DNA of 64,000 bases from Chitinophagaceae bacterium (GTDB taxonomy: Bacteria > Bacteroidota > Bacteroidia > Chitinophagales > Chitinophagaceae): assembly GCA_019638615.1 (NCBI GenBank), contig JAHBTL010000008.1, positions 62,001-126,000 of the forward strand, in the 5' to 3' direction. Under the pieces are notes generated by a model, which had not been told where the DNA came from, did no database searches, and saw only the letters and a list, made by a program, of their open reading frames with translations. Shown piece after piece: positions 50,396 to 59,820 of this stretch. Position numbers and translations under genes: made by a program. The first letter of the stretch is position 1. Each line of letters opens with the position of its first letter.

Positions 50396-51033
50396 TACAA
50401 TAAATCGTTCTTAATAGCAAATTTTACCAGCCCAATGGTGTTATTTACCCCCAGTTTGGATATTAATTTCTTTCGGTGCGTCTCCACTGTACCAATGCTC
50501 AGATAAAGTTTTTCGGCTATTTCCGCATTGCTGTATTCCTTACAAACAAGTTGCAGCACTTCAACTTCACGCTTCGTTAGTAAGTCACGGATTTTATTAT
50601 CCGCTAAAGAAATTGTATACTTTGCATCGAAAACATCCGCTATATTAATGTCACTGCTAAAATACTGCCCTCCTGCCGCTATGGTCCTTAATCCGTACAC
50701 CAGTTCATTCAGCTCGGCATTTTTAAGTATGTACCCCTGTATATTGTGCTTAACAAGCTTGTGCACAAGCCTTGTTCCGCGCATGATGGTGAGAAACGCA
50801 ATTTTTATTTCGCCCCTTTCCAGGCGAATCCTTTTTACGAGCGCTTCCGGCTCCCAATCGGGAAGATAGGCGTCCAACAGAAGGATGTCTGCATTGAGTG
50901 ATGATAAAGATTGCAATAATTGCGTTCCGTTTCTGCAGGTGCCGGTAACCTGTAAGTCCGCTTGCTTATTGAGGAGCAGTGTCAAGCCTTCAAGATACAG
51001 TTCATGGTCTTCAGTAATGAATATTTTTATCAT
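50395..51033 (-). CDS. NarL/LuxR-family response regulator
   Basis: A 212-residue regulator. The receiver domain (1-120) has acidic residues ED8-9, the phospho-acceptor Asp54 in LLLDAYLPD and the lysine in GYILKNA. The LuxR-type DNA-binding domain (about 150-205) has LTKREVEVLQLVCKEYSNAEIAEKLYLSIGTVETHRKKLISKLG. It lies just upstream of the histidine kinase on the same strand, with one overlapping base, so they form a two-component system. The target genes are unknown. Confidence 0.92.
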   Translation of the reverse strand: MIKIFITEDHELYLEGLTLLLNKQADLQVTGTCRNGTQLLQSLSSLNADILLLDAYLPDWEPEALVKRIRLERGEIKIAFLTIMRGTRLVHKLVKHNIQGYILKNAELNELVYGLRTIAAGGQYFSSDINIADVFDAKYTISLADNKIRDLLTKREVEVLQLVCKEYSNAEIAEKLYLSIGTVETHRKKLISKLGVNNTIGLVKFAIKNDLL

Positions 51034-51114
51034 TTACCGGCTAATATAGTGGTGTGCCGGTAAAGATACTAAAAGTAGCTACATAAATTACACAACCATA
51101 AAACATAGCTGTGG

Positions 51115-52692
51115 TTATTTTACTTTAAGCGCGGGGCGTACCTGCTGTAAAGGGCCATTTTGTAACCGGAGATAATATATTCCCGGTGCAAGCCCTGTAC
51201 TGTCAAACGGAATCATATAGGTATTCCCATCCTGCTCTTTATCTACCAGGCGCCTTACTACCCGGCCCATACAATCAATTACCTGCACCAAAGTGTGCCC
51301 CCCCTGTGTAATATATTTCACGTTGGTAGACACAGTAAACGGATTAGGATAGTTAGATATCAGGTTAATACCTACATTTTTATTGTTATTATTGCTACCG
51401 GTACATGAACCATCCTGTATAAGAGGCAATGACTGAAAGTTTTTTAATAATACGGTTTGCAAAGCAGTATTATCTGCACAAAACCAACTCTCGAGTATTG
51501 AGGCATATACACTCCTGTAGTCGTACTGATGGGGAATATTTACATTCGAAGAAACGCCTCCCGGAATGTGGGGGTTCTCTCCCAAAACACCCGATTGTAC
51601 TTTGCCGCCAAACACCAGCATCGGAGCGGCGGCGCCATGGTCGGTTCCTATACTGAAATTAGATTTAACGCGCCTGCCGAACTCGGAAAAGGTAAAGGAT
51701 AGTACCCTGTCTTCTATACCAAGAAAGGCCAGATCATCCTGGAATGCTTTAACCGCATCCGATAGTTCTTTTAATAATACCGCATGAGCGCCTACAGTAG
51801 TATCAGCAACATCTGTTTGCATGGAGTGCGTGTCAAATCCCCTAAGTGAAACCATGTACACTCTTGTCTTCAATCCCCCTTTAACCAACCGGGCTACAAT
51901 CTTCAACTGGTCTGCAAGCTCATTGTTTTCAGGATAAGGTAACTGCTGGGAAGTATTAGTAGCCGCCCGTTTAATAGCATCGGAAAATACTTCTGTTTGC
52001 CGGGCAATTTCGCGGATATAAGTTAACTCTTTGCCCGCACGCGTTGCCGGGGCGGGATCTTGTATATCATCGACTATTTTGTAGAAAGAAGTAGGGCTGG
52101 TTATGCTCATTGCCATGCCCATGCTGGGTCCATGAAAAGTAAGTGAGGATACCGCGCCGATTTGTATGGCCAATGGATCCGGCATGCTGGCATTGGGGTA
52201 GCCCACCGGGAAATTCGGGAACTCATAATTCAGGTACCTGCCTACCCACCCTGTGTCAAGTATATGATCGCTGTCTGCCGCACTCATCCATATATCCGTT
52301 GACCGGAAATGAGATAAATTAGGATCGGGATAGCCAACTGACTGTACGATGGCTGCCTTGCCATTGTTAAATAATTGCTGAACCCCTGTCATTACAGGAT
52401 GCAAACCCGTTTTATCGTTCCCCTGCAAAGCCAGTATTTTTGATTCGGGGATCGCTATATTGCTTCGTGCATTGAAATATGCACCATAATTATCCCGGGG
52501 TATCACCATATTTAACCCGTCGTTACCGCCATTCATTTGAATGATTACAAGCACATGATCTGTTTCGGTAGCAAAATTGGTTACCGTACTTAAAAAAGGA
52601 GTAGGAGCCAAAGCGGTAACGGTATGCCCGTTTACAAAGGAAGGCAGAATAGCTGCCGGAATTGTATTGCGTAAAAAATCTCTTCTTTTCAT
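51115..52692 (-). CDS. DUF1501 protein with T9SS sorting domain
   Basis: A 525-residue exported protein. The N-terminus MKRRDFLRNTIPAAILPSF carries a twin-arginine-like signal. The body has the DUF1501 features VLVIIQMNGGNDGLNMVIP, LSHFRSTDIWMSA, and TFSEFGRRVKSN followed by GTDHGAAAPMLVFGG. This group belongs to the alkaline-phosphatase/sulfatase-like superfamily. The end is a type A sorting domain (NLISNYPNPFTVSTN to RPALKVK), so it leaves via the type IX system. A DUF1800 gene lies 18 bases upstream. The pair is known in many bacteria, but its function is not established. Confidence 0.87.
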   Translation of the reverse strand: MKRRDFLRNTIPAAILPSFVNGHTVTALAPTPFLSTVTNFATETDHVLVIIQMNGGNDGLNMVIPRDNYGAYFNARSNIAIPESKILALQGNDKTGLHPVMTGVQQLFNNGKAAIVQSVGYPDPNLSHFRSTDIWMSAADSDHILDTGWVGRYLNYEFPNFPVGYPNASMPDPLAIQIGAVSSLTFHGPSMGMAMSITSPTSFYKIVDDIQDPAPATRAGKELTYIREIARQTEVFSDAIKRAATNTSQQLPYPENNELADQLKIVARLVKGGLKTRVYMVSLRGFDTHSMQTDVADTTVGAHAVLLKELSDAVKAFQDDLAFLGIEDRVLSFTFSEFGRRVKSNFSIGTDHGAAAPMLVFGGKVQSGVLGENPHIPGGVSSNVNIPHQYDYRSVYASILESWFCADNTALQTVLLKNFQSLPLIQDGSCTGSNNNNKNVGINLISNYPNPFTVSTNVKYITQGGHTLVQVIDCMGRVVRRLVDKEQDGNTYMIPFDSTGLAPGIYYLRLQNGPLQQVRPALKVK

Positions 52693-52710
52693 AGCATGGA
52701 TTTAACAGGA

Positions 52711-54387
52711 TTATGACAAGTGATACTCAGGTAATGCAAGCAAATATTTGTATAGCTCATTTAGCCGCGACAATATGGTTTGATACGCTGCCATATCCGA
52801 CGGATTTGCTATATAAGCATTCCATGCGTTGGTCCAGTAATAGTCATTGGTTTGCCCGGTTAGTAAAATATCTTTTTTAAGCTGTTGTTTTGTAGTTTCC
52901 AACAACTGTATACGGTATAAAACCTCCAACGAATCGTTCAGTAACGCATTTGGGTCGCCGGGGTTGCTCAATGATTTTGCAAAAGCGATGCTGTCTATTC
53001 GCAGATCAAATCCGCTACGGGTAAAACTGCTGAACACCATCGTATCCGTAAACTGTGTACGCTTGGGATAAGTATCATTGTTGATCCATATTTCATGGAA
53101 CAGCGGGATCTGGTAATAAGCCGGCCAACCTGAAACGCTTGGCGGATCCCCAAGGGTTTGCTGCATATACCGAAGCTGTGTAGAAATTGCTTCGTATATA
53201 GCATACTGGGTAGTATAGTCTGCACCATCCGGTAATTGAACGTTAAACTCCCTGCACAGTCCTATAACAAAATCTGCGGGGCTTTTGATCATGCATCCCT
53301 GGTTCAATACATCAAAGAAATGCTCGCTCTTTAACAACGTTTCCACTACCGGTTTGATGTCCCAGTTGTGATTCACCAGCATTTGTGCCAGTGGGGCTAT
53401 TACATTCGCATCTGCTGCTGCATCTACCTCATAATACACAAACCACCTGTATAGCTCTTTTACTATATACCTGGACGCTTCCTGGCTTTTACTAAAAATC
53501 ATATTGATCAGGTCATCCAGTTCATCCTCACCGGCAGTTTCGCCGCTTCGTCCGCGTATCACAGTATTATTATAAAAAGAGGAGAATGTTTTATCATCCG
53601 TATCATGCCTGCTGGCATCAAAATAGGAATCATTCAATTCCGGATTGTTTCTCCACCCGGTTAATACCCTTGCCGCTGCTTTTACATCTTCCTCTGTATA
53701 ATTGGGGTTATTTTCCTTGCCCAATGTAAACAACTCCTGCAGCTCCCGGGCATAGTTTTCGTCGGGAATCCCCTTCCTGTTCAGCTCTCCATTCTGATAA
53801 ACAAGCATCAACGGATCAACAGAGATAGCTTTTGCCAGTGTTTTAAAGTTGCCTAATGCATTTTCGCGCAAAAGTGTATGATGCTTATAAGCGTATCTGG
53901 CCCGCTTGGTAAGCACCATTTCAGTAGCAAAATGGTTATGCCAGAAAAGCGCCATTTTTTCCCTGATACTACGATCCTGGTTCAATATAACGCCAACCCA
54001 CCAACGTCTCATCGACTCTTTTCTGCGAGTTCCTATCGTATCATCCATATTATGGTCATATATCCATGTAGTGCCAGCCGTTACATTATTATCGGGCTCG
54101 GTAGCTTCGGTAACATCATAGTCTTTAACAGGAGGAGCCGGAAGCGGGGCAGTAATAGTAAGCAATTCATTTACCGCATCATCCATTGTCAGCCCGGAAA
54201 AATATTGTATATCAGGAAGCGTAGCGCCAAACATGGTACGCTTAAGCAGATGTATTACTTCATTTTTTGTCCACGGACCTGTGTAAGGTGCGATACCTGA
54301 ATTGGTACGACCTGAAACGAAATCTTTTTTGACTGAAGCAACTTTCTTTTTAGTACGAGCAGCAGAAAAAAATCCACGTCTGTCCAT
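52711..54387 (-). CDS. DUF1800 domain protein
   Basis: A 558-residue protein with the DUF1800 pattern: LLKRTMFGATLPDIQYFSGLT near the start, WVGVILNQDRSIREKMALFWHNHFAT, then ENYARELQELFTLGKENN and TGWRN in the middle. ATG 54387 (MDRRGFFSA) is preferred to the longer frame from 54423. It has a double arginine but no strong hydrophobic core in the first 30 residues, so export is uncertain. It lies upstream of the DUF1501 gene in the same orientation; such pairs are a conserved arrangement of unknown role. Confidence 0.85.
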   Translation of the reverse strand: MDRRGFFSAARTKKKVASVKKDFVSGRTNSGIAPYTGPWTKNEVIHLLKRTMFGATLPDIQYFSGLTMDDAVNELLTITAPLPAPPVKDYDVTEATEPDNNVTAGTTWIYDHNMDDTIGTRRKESMRRWWVGVILNQDRSIREKMALFWHNHFATEMVLTKRARYAYKHHTLLRENALGNFKTLAKAISVDPLMLVYQNGELNRKGIPDENYARELQELFTLGKENNPNYTEEDVKAAARVLTGWRNNPELNDSYFDASRHDTDDKTFSSFYNNTVIRGRSGETAGEDELDDLINMIFSKSQEASRYIVKELYRWFVYYEVDAAADANVIAPLAQMLVNHNWDIKPVVETLLKSEHFFDVLNQGCMIKSPADFVIGLCREFNVQLPDGADYTTQYAIYEAISTQLRYMQQTLGDPPSVSGWPAYYQIPLFHEIWINNDTYPKRTQFTDTMVFSSFTRSGFDLRIDSIAFAKSLSNPGDPNALLNDSLEVLYRIQLLETTKQQLKKDILLTGQTNDYYWTNAWNAYIANPSDMAAYQTILSRLNELYKYLLALPEYHLS

Positions 54388-54530
54388 AGGATATAAATAT
54401 TGGATTATTAAAAGAGTAAACAACAGGATCTACTCCACTTATCAACGCATGTTTTGAGCAAAAATGCTGCCATCGATTCATTCATCTTCGACAATTACCA
54501 AATATCAACCCATATGCGTTATTATATATT

Positions 54531-54554
54531 AAAAAAGCCCGGTTTACCGGGCTT
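54531..54554 (-). terminator. Rho-independent terminator of the thiolase gene
   Basis: On the minus strand the perfect stem AAGCCCGG / CCGGGCTT with loop TAAA is followed by a T run. It lies about 30 bases after the thiolase stop. Confidence 0.88.
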
Positions 54555-54582
54555 CAATAAAAAAGTATTCCTATTGAAAAAG

Positions 54583-55761
54583 CTAAGCGATATTTTCTAT
54601 AATGCCGGCAATGCCCTGGCCTCCTCCTACACAGGCCGTAACAATGCCATATTTTTTATGAAGTCTTTTCAGGTCGTGCGTTATCTGTACGGTAAGCTTA
54701 CAGCCTGTACAACCCAGGGGATGTCCCAGGGCGATGGCACCTCCATTGATGTTTACAATATCCGGGTTCATCTCTAACTTGCGGATCACAGCCAGGGCTT
54801 GCGAAGCAAATGCCTCGTTCAATTCAACGAGATCAATGTCTCCCAACTTCAATCCGGCCTGCTTTAATGCTTTAGGAACCGCTTCTACCGGGCCGATACC
54901 CATAATGCGCGGAGGTACGCCTGCCGAAGCACATGCTACAAGACGCGCTAAAGGTTGCAGTCCAAGCTCTTTCATCATACGCTCACTCATTACAATTACA
55001 AAAGCCGCCCCATCGCTTGTTTGCGAAGAATTCCCTGCGGTTACAGATCCTCCTGCAGCAAATACAGGCTTTAATTTAGAAAGCACTTCTATTGAAGTAT
55101 CTGCACGTGGGCCTTCGTCTGTATCTACAACCGAGCTCTTCGTTTGTCTTTTGCCGTTAGCATCCACATAAATCCCTTCAACCGTTATGGGCAGAATGCC
55201 ATTTTTAAAATAACCGTTCTTTATGGCATGGATAGCCTTCTGGTGCGACTGAAAGGCGAAGAGATCCTGGTCTTCACGGTTTACGTTATACTCCCTGGCA
55301 ACAGCTTCCGCAGTAAGCCCCATGCTCAGGTAATAATCCGGATCGTCTTTTGCTATTGCGTATGAAGGCGCTACTTTCCATCCTGCGGTAGGTACAAGGC
55401 TCATGCTTTCCGTACCCCCGGCAACAATGCATTCGGCCTGTCCGCTTCTTATTTTTGCAGTCGCTATGGCTATTGTTTCAAGTCCCGAAGCGCAATAACG
55501 GTTCACAGTCATGCCCGGCACATCAAACCCCAGTGCACGTGCCGCTATGATGCGCCCCACCTGCAAGCCCTGCTCCGCTTCAGGTACCGCATTCCCCACG
55601 ATCACATCGTCAATTCTTTTTGCCTCTAATTGAGGTACACCGGCAAGTACTCCTTTGATTACCTCCACCGCCAGATCATCGGATCTTGTGAATCGAAACC
55701 CTCCCTTTTTGGACTTTCCTACGGCTGTCCGGTATCCAGCAACAATATAAGCTTCCTGCAT
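54583..55761 (-). CDS. Acetyl-CoA C-acyltransferase (thiolase)
   Basis: A 392-residue thiolase. The active Cys is in NRYCASGLETIAIA (about residue 88-92), the second motif is NGGAIALGHPLGCTGCK (His, and Cys near the end) and the closing GGGQGIAGIIE is complete. The stretch MGIGPVEAVPKALKQAGL and DLVELNEAFASQALAVI fit the FadA or degradative thiolases. It catalyses cleavage or condensation of acyl-CoA in fatty-acid breakdown. It has no adjacent fadB. The start lies six bases from a TAAATTTA element on the minus strand, so the mRNA may be leaderless. Confidence 0.93.
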   Translation of the reverse strand: MQEAYIVAGYRTAVGKSKKGGFRFTRSDDLAVEVIKGVLAGVPQLEAKRIDDVIVGNAVPEAEQGLQVGRIIAARALGFDVPGMTVNRYCASGLETIAIATAKIRSGQAECIVAGGTESMSLVPTAGWKVAPSYAIAKDDPDYYLSMGLTAEAVAREYNVNREDQDLFAFQSHQKAIHAIKNGYFKNGILPITVEGIYVDANGKRQTKSSVVDTDEGPRADTSIEVLSKLKPVFAAGGSVTAGNSSQTSDGAAFVIVMSERMMKELGLQPLARLVACASAGVPPRIMGIGPVEAVPKALKQAGLKLGDIDLVELNEAFASQALAVIRKLEMNPDIVNINGGAIALGHPLGCTGCKLTVQITHDLKRLHKKYGIVTACVGGGQGIAGIIENIA

Positions 55762-55766
55762 GGCTT

Positions 55767-55774
55767 TAAATTTA
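55767..55774 (-). promoter_or_regulatory. Candidate -7 element of the thiolase promoter
   Basis: TAAATTTA (palindromic), one mismatch from TAnnTTTG, 5 bases before the thiolase ATG. The spacing suggests a leaderless mRNA. Confidence 0.3.
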
Positions 55775-55867
55775 GTTGTTTATGCAACTTTAGTCATCAA
55801 AGGTAATTATTCCACTTATGTGTTCCAAACTCCCTAACTGGGTTATCATTTGTTAACTTGCGGCCTT

Positions 55868-56920
55868 ATGTATATACTACTCCGAAGCTTTTTGTTTCTT
55901 TTTTCCCCGGAATGGGTACATTATTTTTCAATGAATACCCTGCGGGCTTTATGCGCTGTTGGTTTTATCCGCAACACGATCTGCAGCTTTTTTAAGCCAG
56001 CACTTCACAGCACTTTATTCCGCACATCACATGGCACACTTGAATTTAAAAACCCTGTGGGATTGGGAGCCGGCTTCGACAAAAATGCGCGCTACCTCCG
56101 GGAACTGGAGTGCCTGGGCTTTGGGTTTGTAGAAATTGGCACGGTTACACCAAAACCACAGTCCGGCAATGAAAAGCCAAGATTGTTCCGGCTTCCTGCA
56201 GATAAAGCATTGATAAACCGGATGGGATTTAACAACGATGGGGCCGATGCTATTGCGCAGCGGTTACATGCATGGCAGATACAACAAGCCCGCCATAAAA
56301 CAAACAGGCTCATCATTGGTGGAAATATTGGCAAGAACAAATCCACTCCTAATGAAGAGGCATGGAAAGACTATGAAATATGCTTTAAAAAGCTTTTTGA
56401 TTATGTAGACTATTTTGTGGTGAATGTAAGCTCACCCAACACGCCGGGACTTCGCGCTTTACAGGATAAAGATTCGCTCAGGCAAATTTTATCCAATCTC
56501 CAAAACATCAATGCCTCTTATAAACAATCTAAACCAATATTGCTGAAAATAGCTCCGGATCTTACAACAGGGCAGGTAGAAGATGTGATTGAACTGGCAA
56601 TGGAAATAAAATTAGATGGCATTGTAGCCACTAACACTACCATCAGCCGGGAAAAGCTAAAAACCCCTGCTCATATCCTTGAAAAAATTGGCGCCGGAGG
56701 ATTGAGCGGAAAGCCTGTGAAAGAGCGGTCAACAGAAGTATTACGTCAAATAGTATCAAAAACAAACGGCACTGTACCTGTTATAGCCAGTGGTGGAATA
56801 TTTACAGGCATCGATGCGATGGAAAAAATGCAGGCAGGCGCTGTGCTGGTGCAGGTATGGACCAGCTTTATTTACGAAGGTCCGGGAATTGTAAAAAAAA
56901 TCTGTAAGTCGCTGGGCTAA
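55868..56920 (+). CDS. pyrD: Dihydroorotate dehydrogenase (quinone), class 2
   Basis: A 350-residue membrane-associated enzyme. The N-terminal helix MYILLRSFLFLFSPEWVHYFSM is the class 2 quinone-site extension. Marks are NPVGLGAGFDKNA, GFVEIGTVTPKPQSGNEKPRLFR, INRMGFNNDGAD, VNVSSPNTPGLR (catalytic Ser), and VIASGGIFTGIDAMEKMQAGA (FMN phosphate). It makes orotate in pyrimidine synthesis. ATG 55868 is used; the frame before it starts with TTG. Its stop overlaps the end of a small convergent gene by four bases. Confidence 0.95.
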   Translation: MYILLRSFLFLFSPEWVHYFSMNTLRALCAVGFIRNTICSFFKPALHSTLFRTSHGTLEFKNPVGLGAGFDKNARYLRELECLGFGFVEIGTVTPKPQSGNEKPRLFRLPADKALINRMGFNNDGADAIAQRLHAWQIQQARHKTNRLIIGGNIGKNKSTPNEEAWKDYEICFKKLFDYVDYFVVNVSSPNTPGLRALQDKDSLRQILSNLQNINASYKQSKPILLKIAPDLTTGQVEDVIELAMEIKLDGIVATNTTISREKLKTPAHILEKIGAGGLSGKPVKERSTEVLRQIVSKTNGTVPVIASGGIFTGIDAMEKMQAGAVLVQVWTSFIYEGPGIVKKICKSLG

Positions 56921-57069
56921 TTTGCAAACAACCCACGTGCAGTCACCGATTCATTAGTACCTTTTACCTGGCTTCCTTTGTGAATGCTTTGCAGGGTATG
57001 CAACACTATTATGGCAAAAATTACAAGGAGTAAAGTGATAAGGCTTTTGTGAATAACTAAACGTTTCAT
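56917..57069 (-). CDS. Small single-helix membrane protein, 50 residues
   Basis: ATG 57069 opens a 50-codon frame to a TAG at 56917. It begins with a basic MKRLVIHKS, has a single hydrophobic helix (LITLLLVIFAIIVLH, about residues 10-24) and ends with a polar tail QSIHKGSQVKGTN. No family is recognised. The basic-then-hydrophobic pattern fits a real membrane protein. It converges on pyrD with four shared bases. Confidence 0.5.
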   Translation of the reverse strand: MKRLVIHKSLITLLLVIFAIIVLHTLQSIHKGSQVKGTNESVTARGLFAN

Positions 57070-57237
57070 GCAGTTGAATTAAATACTTATGGTGTTTTTA
57101 TATTGCTTGCCGCACAAATATCGGAGTTGTAATCAAGAATAAAAATTTATATTATTTAATCAGAAGTTACCCTTATCCGCTTATACTTGTTACTACTTAA
57201 AATCCATGCCGGTTTTCAATTTTAAAGCAAGAGGTAT

Positions 57238-57759
57238 TTAATTTCCTTTATATATATCCAGGAGCCCTTCCGGTAAAAAAACGAAGACCTGCCTGTTTTT
57301 ATTATCAACTTCCTTTAATGTTTCCTGGTTAAGGGGTATAAGCGCTTCTTTTCCTTCAATTATCACTTTACAAAGCACCTGGAAAGGCTGCTCAATTACT
57401 TCCACAATTTCTCCGATATCCTCACTGTCATTTATCAACCGGTAGCCCAGTAATGCAATAGGGGCTGATTTTGAAGCTAATTTATTAAAATGCTCCCCGG
57501 TAACCCATACCTCCTTTTGAAGCAGCCTGGCTGCCATTTCCCTTGTCGTAACGTCTTCCAACTGCAGGTATAGCTCGTTATCGCTTTTAACCCGGCAGGT
57601 GCTGATGAAATAAGGGAGAAAGCTTTCTTTCCTGTTCTCAATAAATATCGCTTCCACGCCTTTCAGCGAAGTTTTTTTACCAAGGCTGTGCACTACTATC
57701 ACTTCTCCGTTCAACCCAAAGGCTGATACTATTTTACCTATTTTAAAATATTCAGGCAC
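57238..57759 (-). CDS. rimM: Ribosome maturation factor RimM
   Basis: A 173-residue two-domain protein: an N-terminal beta barrel (KIGKIVSAFGLNGEVIVVHSLG) and a C-terminal PRC-barrel (GYRLINDSEDIGEIVEVIEQPF, ALIPLNQETLKEVD). RimM binds S19 and assists assembly of the 30S head and 16S processing. It lies 105 bases downstream of rpsP, the usual order, but trmD and rplS do not follow. A terminator-like hairpin lies between rpsP and rimM. Confidence 0.92.
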   Translation of the reverse strand: MPEYFKIGKIVSAFGLNGEVIVVHSLGKKTSLKGVEAIFIENRKESFLPYFISTCRVKSDNELYLQLEDVTTREMAARLLQKEVWVTGEHFNKLASKSAPIALLGYRLINDSEDIGEIVEVIEQPFQVLCKVIIEGKEALIPLNQETLKEVDNKNRQVFVFLPEGLLDIYKGN

Positions 57760-57797
57760 CTTTATATTTTAGCTGATTGAAAAATAAAGCAGTCAAT

Positions 57798-57827
57798 AAA
57801 AAAGCCCTGCAGCAAAAACTGCAAGGC
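57798..57827 (-). terminator. Rho-independent terminator between rpsP and rimM
   Basis: On the minus strand GCCTTGCAG pairs with CTGCAGGGC (one G-U pair) over a 6-base loop, followed by TTTTTTA. It could uncouple rpsP from rimM. Confidence 0.7.
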
Positions 57828-57863
57828 AAATTTTTTCAGAGTAATCGAAGAAACCTTTTATGA

Positions 57864-58295
57864 TCAGTTCTCTTCTTCTTTTTGTTCCGCTCTGCGGGGA
57901 GCAATAGGTCTTCTCGGCCTTCTTGACTTAGCAGCTTCCTCCTGTTTCTTTTTGATGCTGCCTTCATGTTCTTCGTGCCATTTCTGGAACTTGGACATGG
58001 CGGTAGCTTCATCAAACAAACCCAGGCTTACACCACGCAATAAATGCTTAAGGTATAAAACGCCCTTGTAAGATAAAATTCTGCGAACCGTGTCAGTTGG
58101 CTGAGCTCCTTTTTGCAACCAGTCTAATGCTTTTTGTCTGTCTAATTGTACAGCAGCAGGTTGTCCCAATGGATTGTAGGTTCCGATCTTCTGGATGAAT
58201 TTTCCATCCCTTGGCGCACGGGCATCGGCTACCACTATAAAGTAGAAGGGTCTCTTCTTGCTCCCGTGACGTTGCAGTCTGATTTTAACAGCCAT
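57864..58295 (-). CDS. rpsP: 30S ribosomal protein S16, with extended C-terminus
   Basis: A 143-residue protein. The first 85 residues are S16: [40 protein letters not shown] and [13 protein letters not shown]. Most S16 proteins have about 80-90 residues; the remaining 55 here are a charged tail ([27 protein letters not shown]) seen in Bacteroidota S16. It is essential in 30S assembly. The gene follows ffh on the same strand. Confidence 0.96.
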   Translation of the reverse strand: MAVKIRLQRHGSKKRPFYFIVVADARAPRDGKFIQKIGTYNPLGQPAAVQLDRQKALDWLQKGAQPTDTVRRILSYKGVLYLKHLLRGVSLGLFDEATAMSKFQKWHEEHEGSIKKKQEEAAKSRRPRRPIAPRRAEQKEEEN

Positions 58296-58400
58296 AAAAA
58301 ATAAACATTTTAAATGGGTGATTAATTGTGTTTTCTTTCTAAAAGGCTTGCGAAGATATTGCCTTGCAAACTATTTCCCAAAATTAAAAGTACAAAAATA

Positions 58401-59720
58401 TCAACGTTTCCCAAAACCCATTCTGCCCATAGGCATCTTATTCATCATTTTCATCATTTGTTTCATCTGCTCAAATTGCTTCATAAACTGGTTTACGTCA
58501 GCCAGCTCTTTGCCCGCGCCTTTGGCTATCCGCGTTTTACGGCTGGGATTTATACTATCCGGGTTGGCTCTTTCATAAGGCGTCATGGAATTAATCATGG
58601 CTTCTATCCCTTTAAATGCATCGTCATTAATGTCTACATCCTTAATGGCCTTCCCTACCCCGGGGATCATCCCCATCAGGTCTTTCAGGTTACCCATTTT
58701 TTTAATTTGTTGCAGTTGATCCAAAAAATCCTGGAAATCAAACTGGTTCTTCCGCATTTTCTTCTGCAGCCTGGCAGCCTGGGCTTCATCAAACTGAGCC
58801 TGGGCTTTTTCAACCAGCGTGGTGATATCTCCCATCCCCAGTATACGCTGGGCCATCCTTTCCGGGTAAAACACGTCCAGCGTATCCAGCTTTTCGCCAC
58901 TGCTGATAAATTTAATCGGCTTCTGAACAGTGTATTTGATAGAAAGCGCTGCGCCGCCTCTTGTATCGCCATCCAGCTTGGTTAATACAACGCCGCTGAA
59001 ATCAAGCCGGTCGTTGAATGTCTTTGCGGTATTTACGGCATCCTGCCCGGTCATGGAATCCACCACAAAAAGGATTTCCTGCGGCTTCACAGCGTTTTTA
59101 ATGTTCTCCACCTCGGCCATCATCGCTTCATCTACCGCCAAACGGCCGGCAGTATCTATTATAACGACATTTTTGTTTTTGCTCCTCGCTTCTTTAATAG
59201 CATTTTGGGCTATAGAAACCGCGTTTTTATTTTCGGGCTCACTATATACGTCCACCTCAATTTGCCCGCCCAGCACTTTCAACTGGTCAATTGCCGCGGG
59301 GCGGTAAATATCGGCAGCCACCAATAAAGGCGATTTGCCTTTTTTTGCTTTAAGATAATTAGCCAGCTTACCGCTAAAGGTTGTTTTACCGCTACCCTGC
59401 AGCCCGGCAATTAAAATGACGGCCGGATTGCCATTTATATTGAACTCGCTTTCCGAACCGCCCATCAGCGCTGCCAGCTCATCCTTAACGATCTTTACCA
59501 TTAACTGGCCGGGACTGATGGCAGTAAGCACTTTTTCCCCCAGTGCTTTTGTTTTTACCGTATCTGTAAACTCTTTTGCTATTTTATAGTTCACATCGGC
59601 ATCTACCAGCGCACGCCGGATATCCTTTACCGTATTGGCAATATTCAATTCGTTAATTCGCCCTTCGCCCTTTATCTGCTTCAGGGCCGAATCCAGCCGC
59701 TCCGACAATGATTCAAACAT
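58401..59720 (-). CDS. ffh: Signal recognition particle GTPase
   Basis: A 439-residue SRP54. The N domain precedes the GTPase with P-loop GLQGSGKTTFSGKLA, DTAGRLAVDE, TKLDGDTRGGAALS and GSGEKLD-like elements (SSGEKLDTL). The methionine-rich M domain (about 320-435; FLDQLQQIKKMGNLKDLMGMIPG, MKQFEQMKQMMKMMNKMPMG) binds 4.5S RNA and signal peptides. It targets proteins to SecYEG. A TAACTTTG element and a hairpin lie in the gap after the sigma gene, before its start. Confidence 0.97.
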   Translation of the reverse strand: MFESLSERLDSALKQIKGEGRINELNIANTVKDIRRALVDADVNYKIAKEFTDTVKTKALGEKVLTAISPGQLMVKIVKDELAALMGGSESEFNINGNPAVILIAGLQGSGKTTFSGKLANYLKAKKGKSPLLVAADIYRPAAIDQLKVLGGQIEVDVYSEPENKNAVSIAQNAIKEARSKNKNVVIIDTAGRLAVDEAMMAEVENIKNAVKPQEILFVVDSMTGQDAVNTAKTFNDRLDFSGVVLTKLDGDTRGGAALSIKYTVQKPIKFISSGEKLDTLDVFYPERMAQRILGMGDITTLVEKAQAQFDEAQAARLQKKMRKNQFDFQDFLDQLQQIKKMGNLKDLMGMIPGVGKAIKDVDINDDAFKGIEAMINSMTPYERANPDSINPSRKTRIAKGAGKELADVNQFMKQFEQMKQMMKMMNKMPMGRMGFGKR

Positions 59721-59773
59721 AGAATTGCTTTATTTCATCTTTTGAATAAAACAGCGGTTGTATTCCGCGTGCA

Positions 59774-59805
59774 TAAAAAAAGCGAACAAAATCAGATTGT
59801 TCACT
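59774..59805 (-). terminator. Terminator-like hairpin between the sigma factor gene and ffh
   Basis: On the minus strand AGTGAACAA pairs with TTGTTCGCT (one G-U pair) over a 7-base loop, followed by a T run. It could end the sigma factor transcript, or act in a leader of ffh, because a TAACTTTG element lies upstream of it. Confidence 0.65.
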
Positions 59806-59820
59806 TTTAAAAATGCGTTG

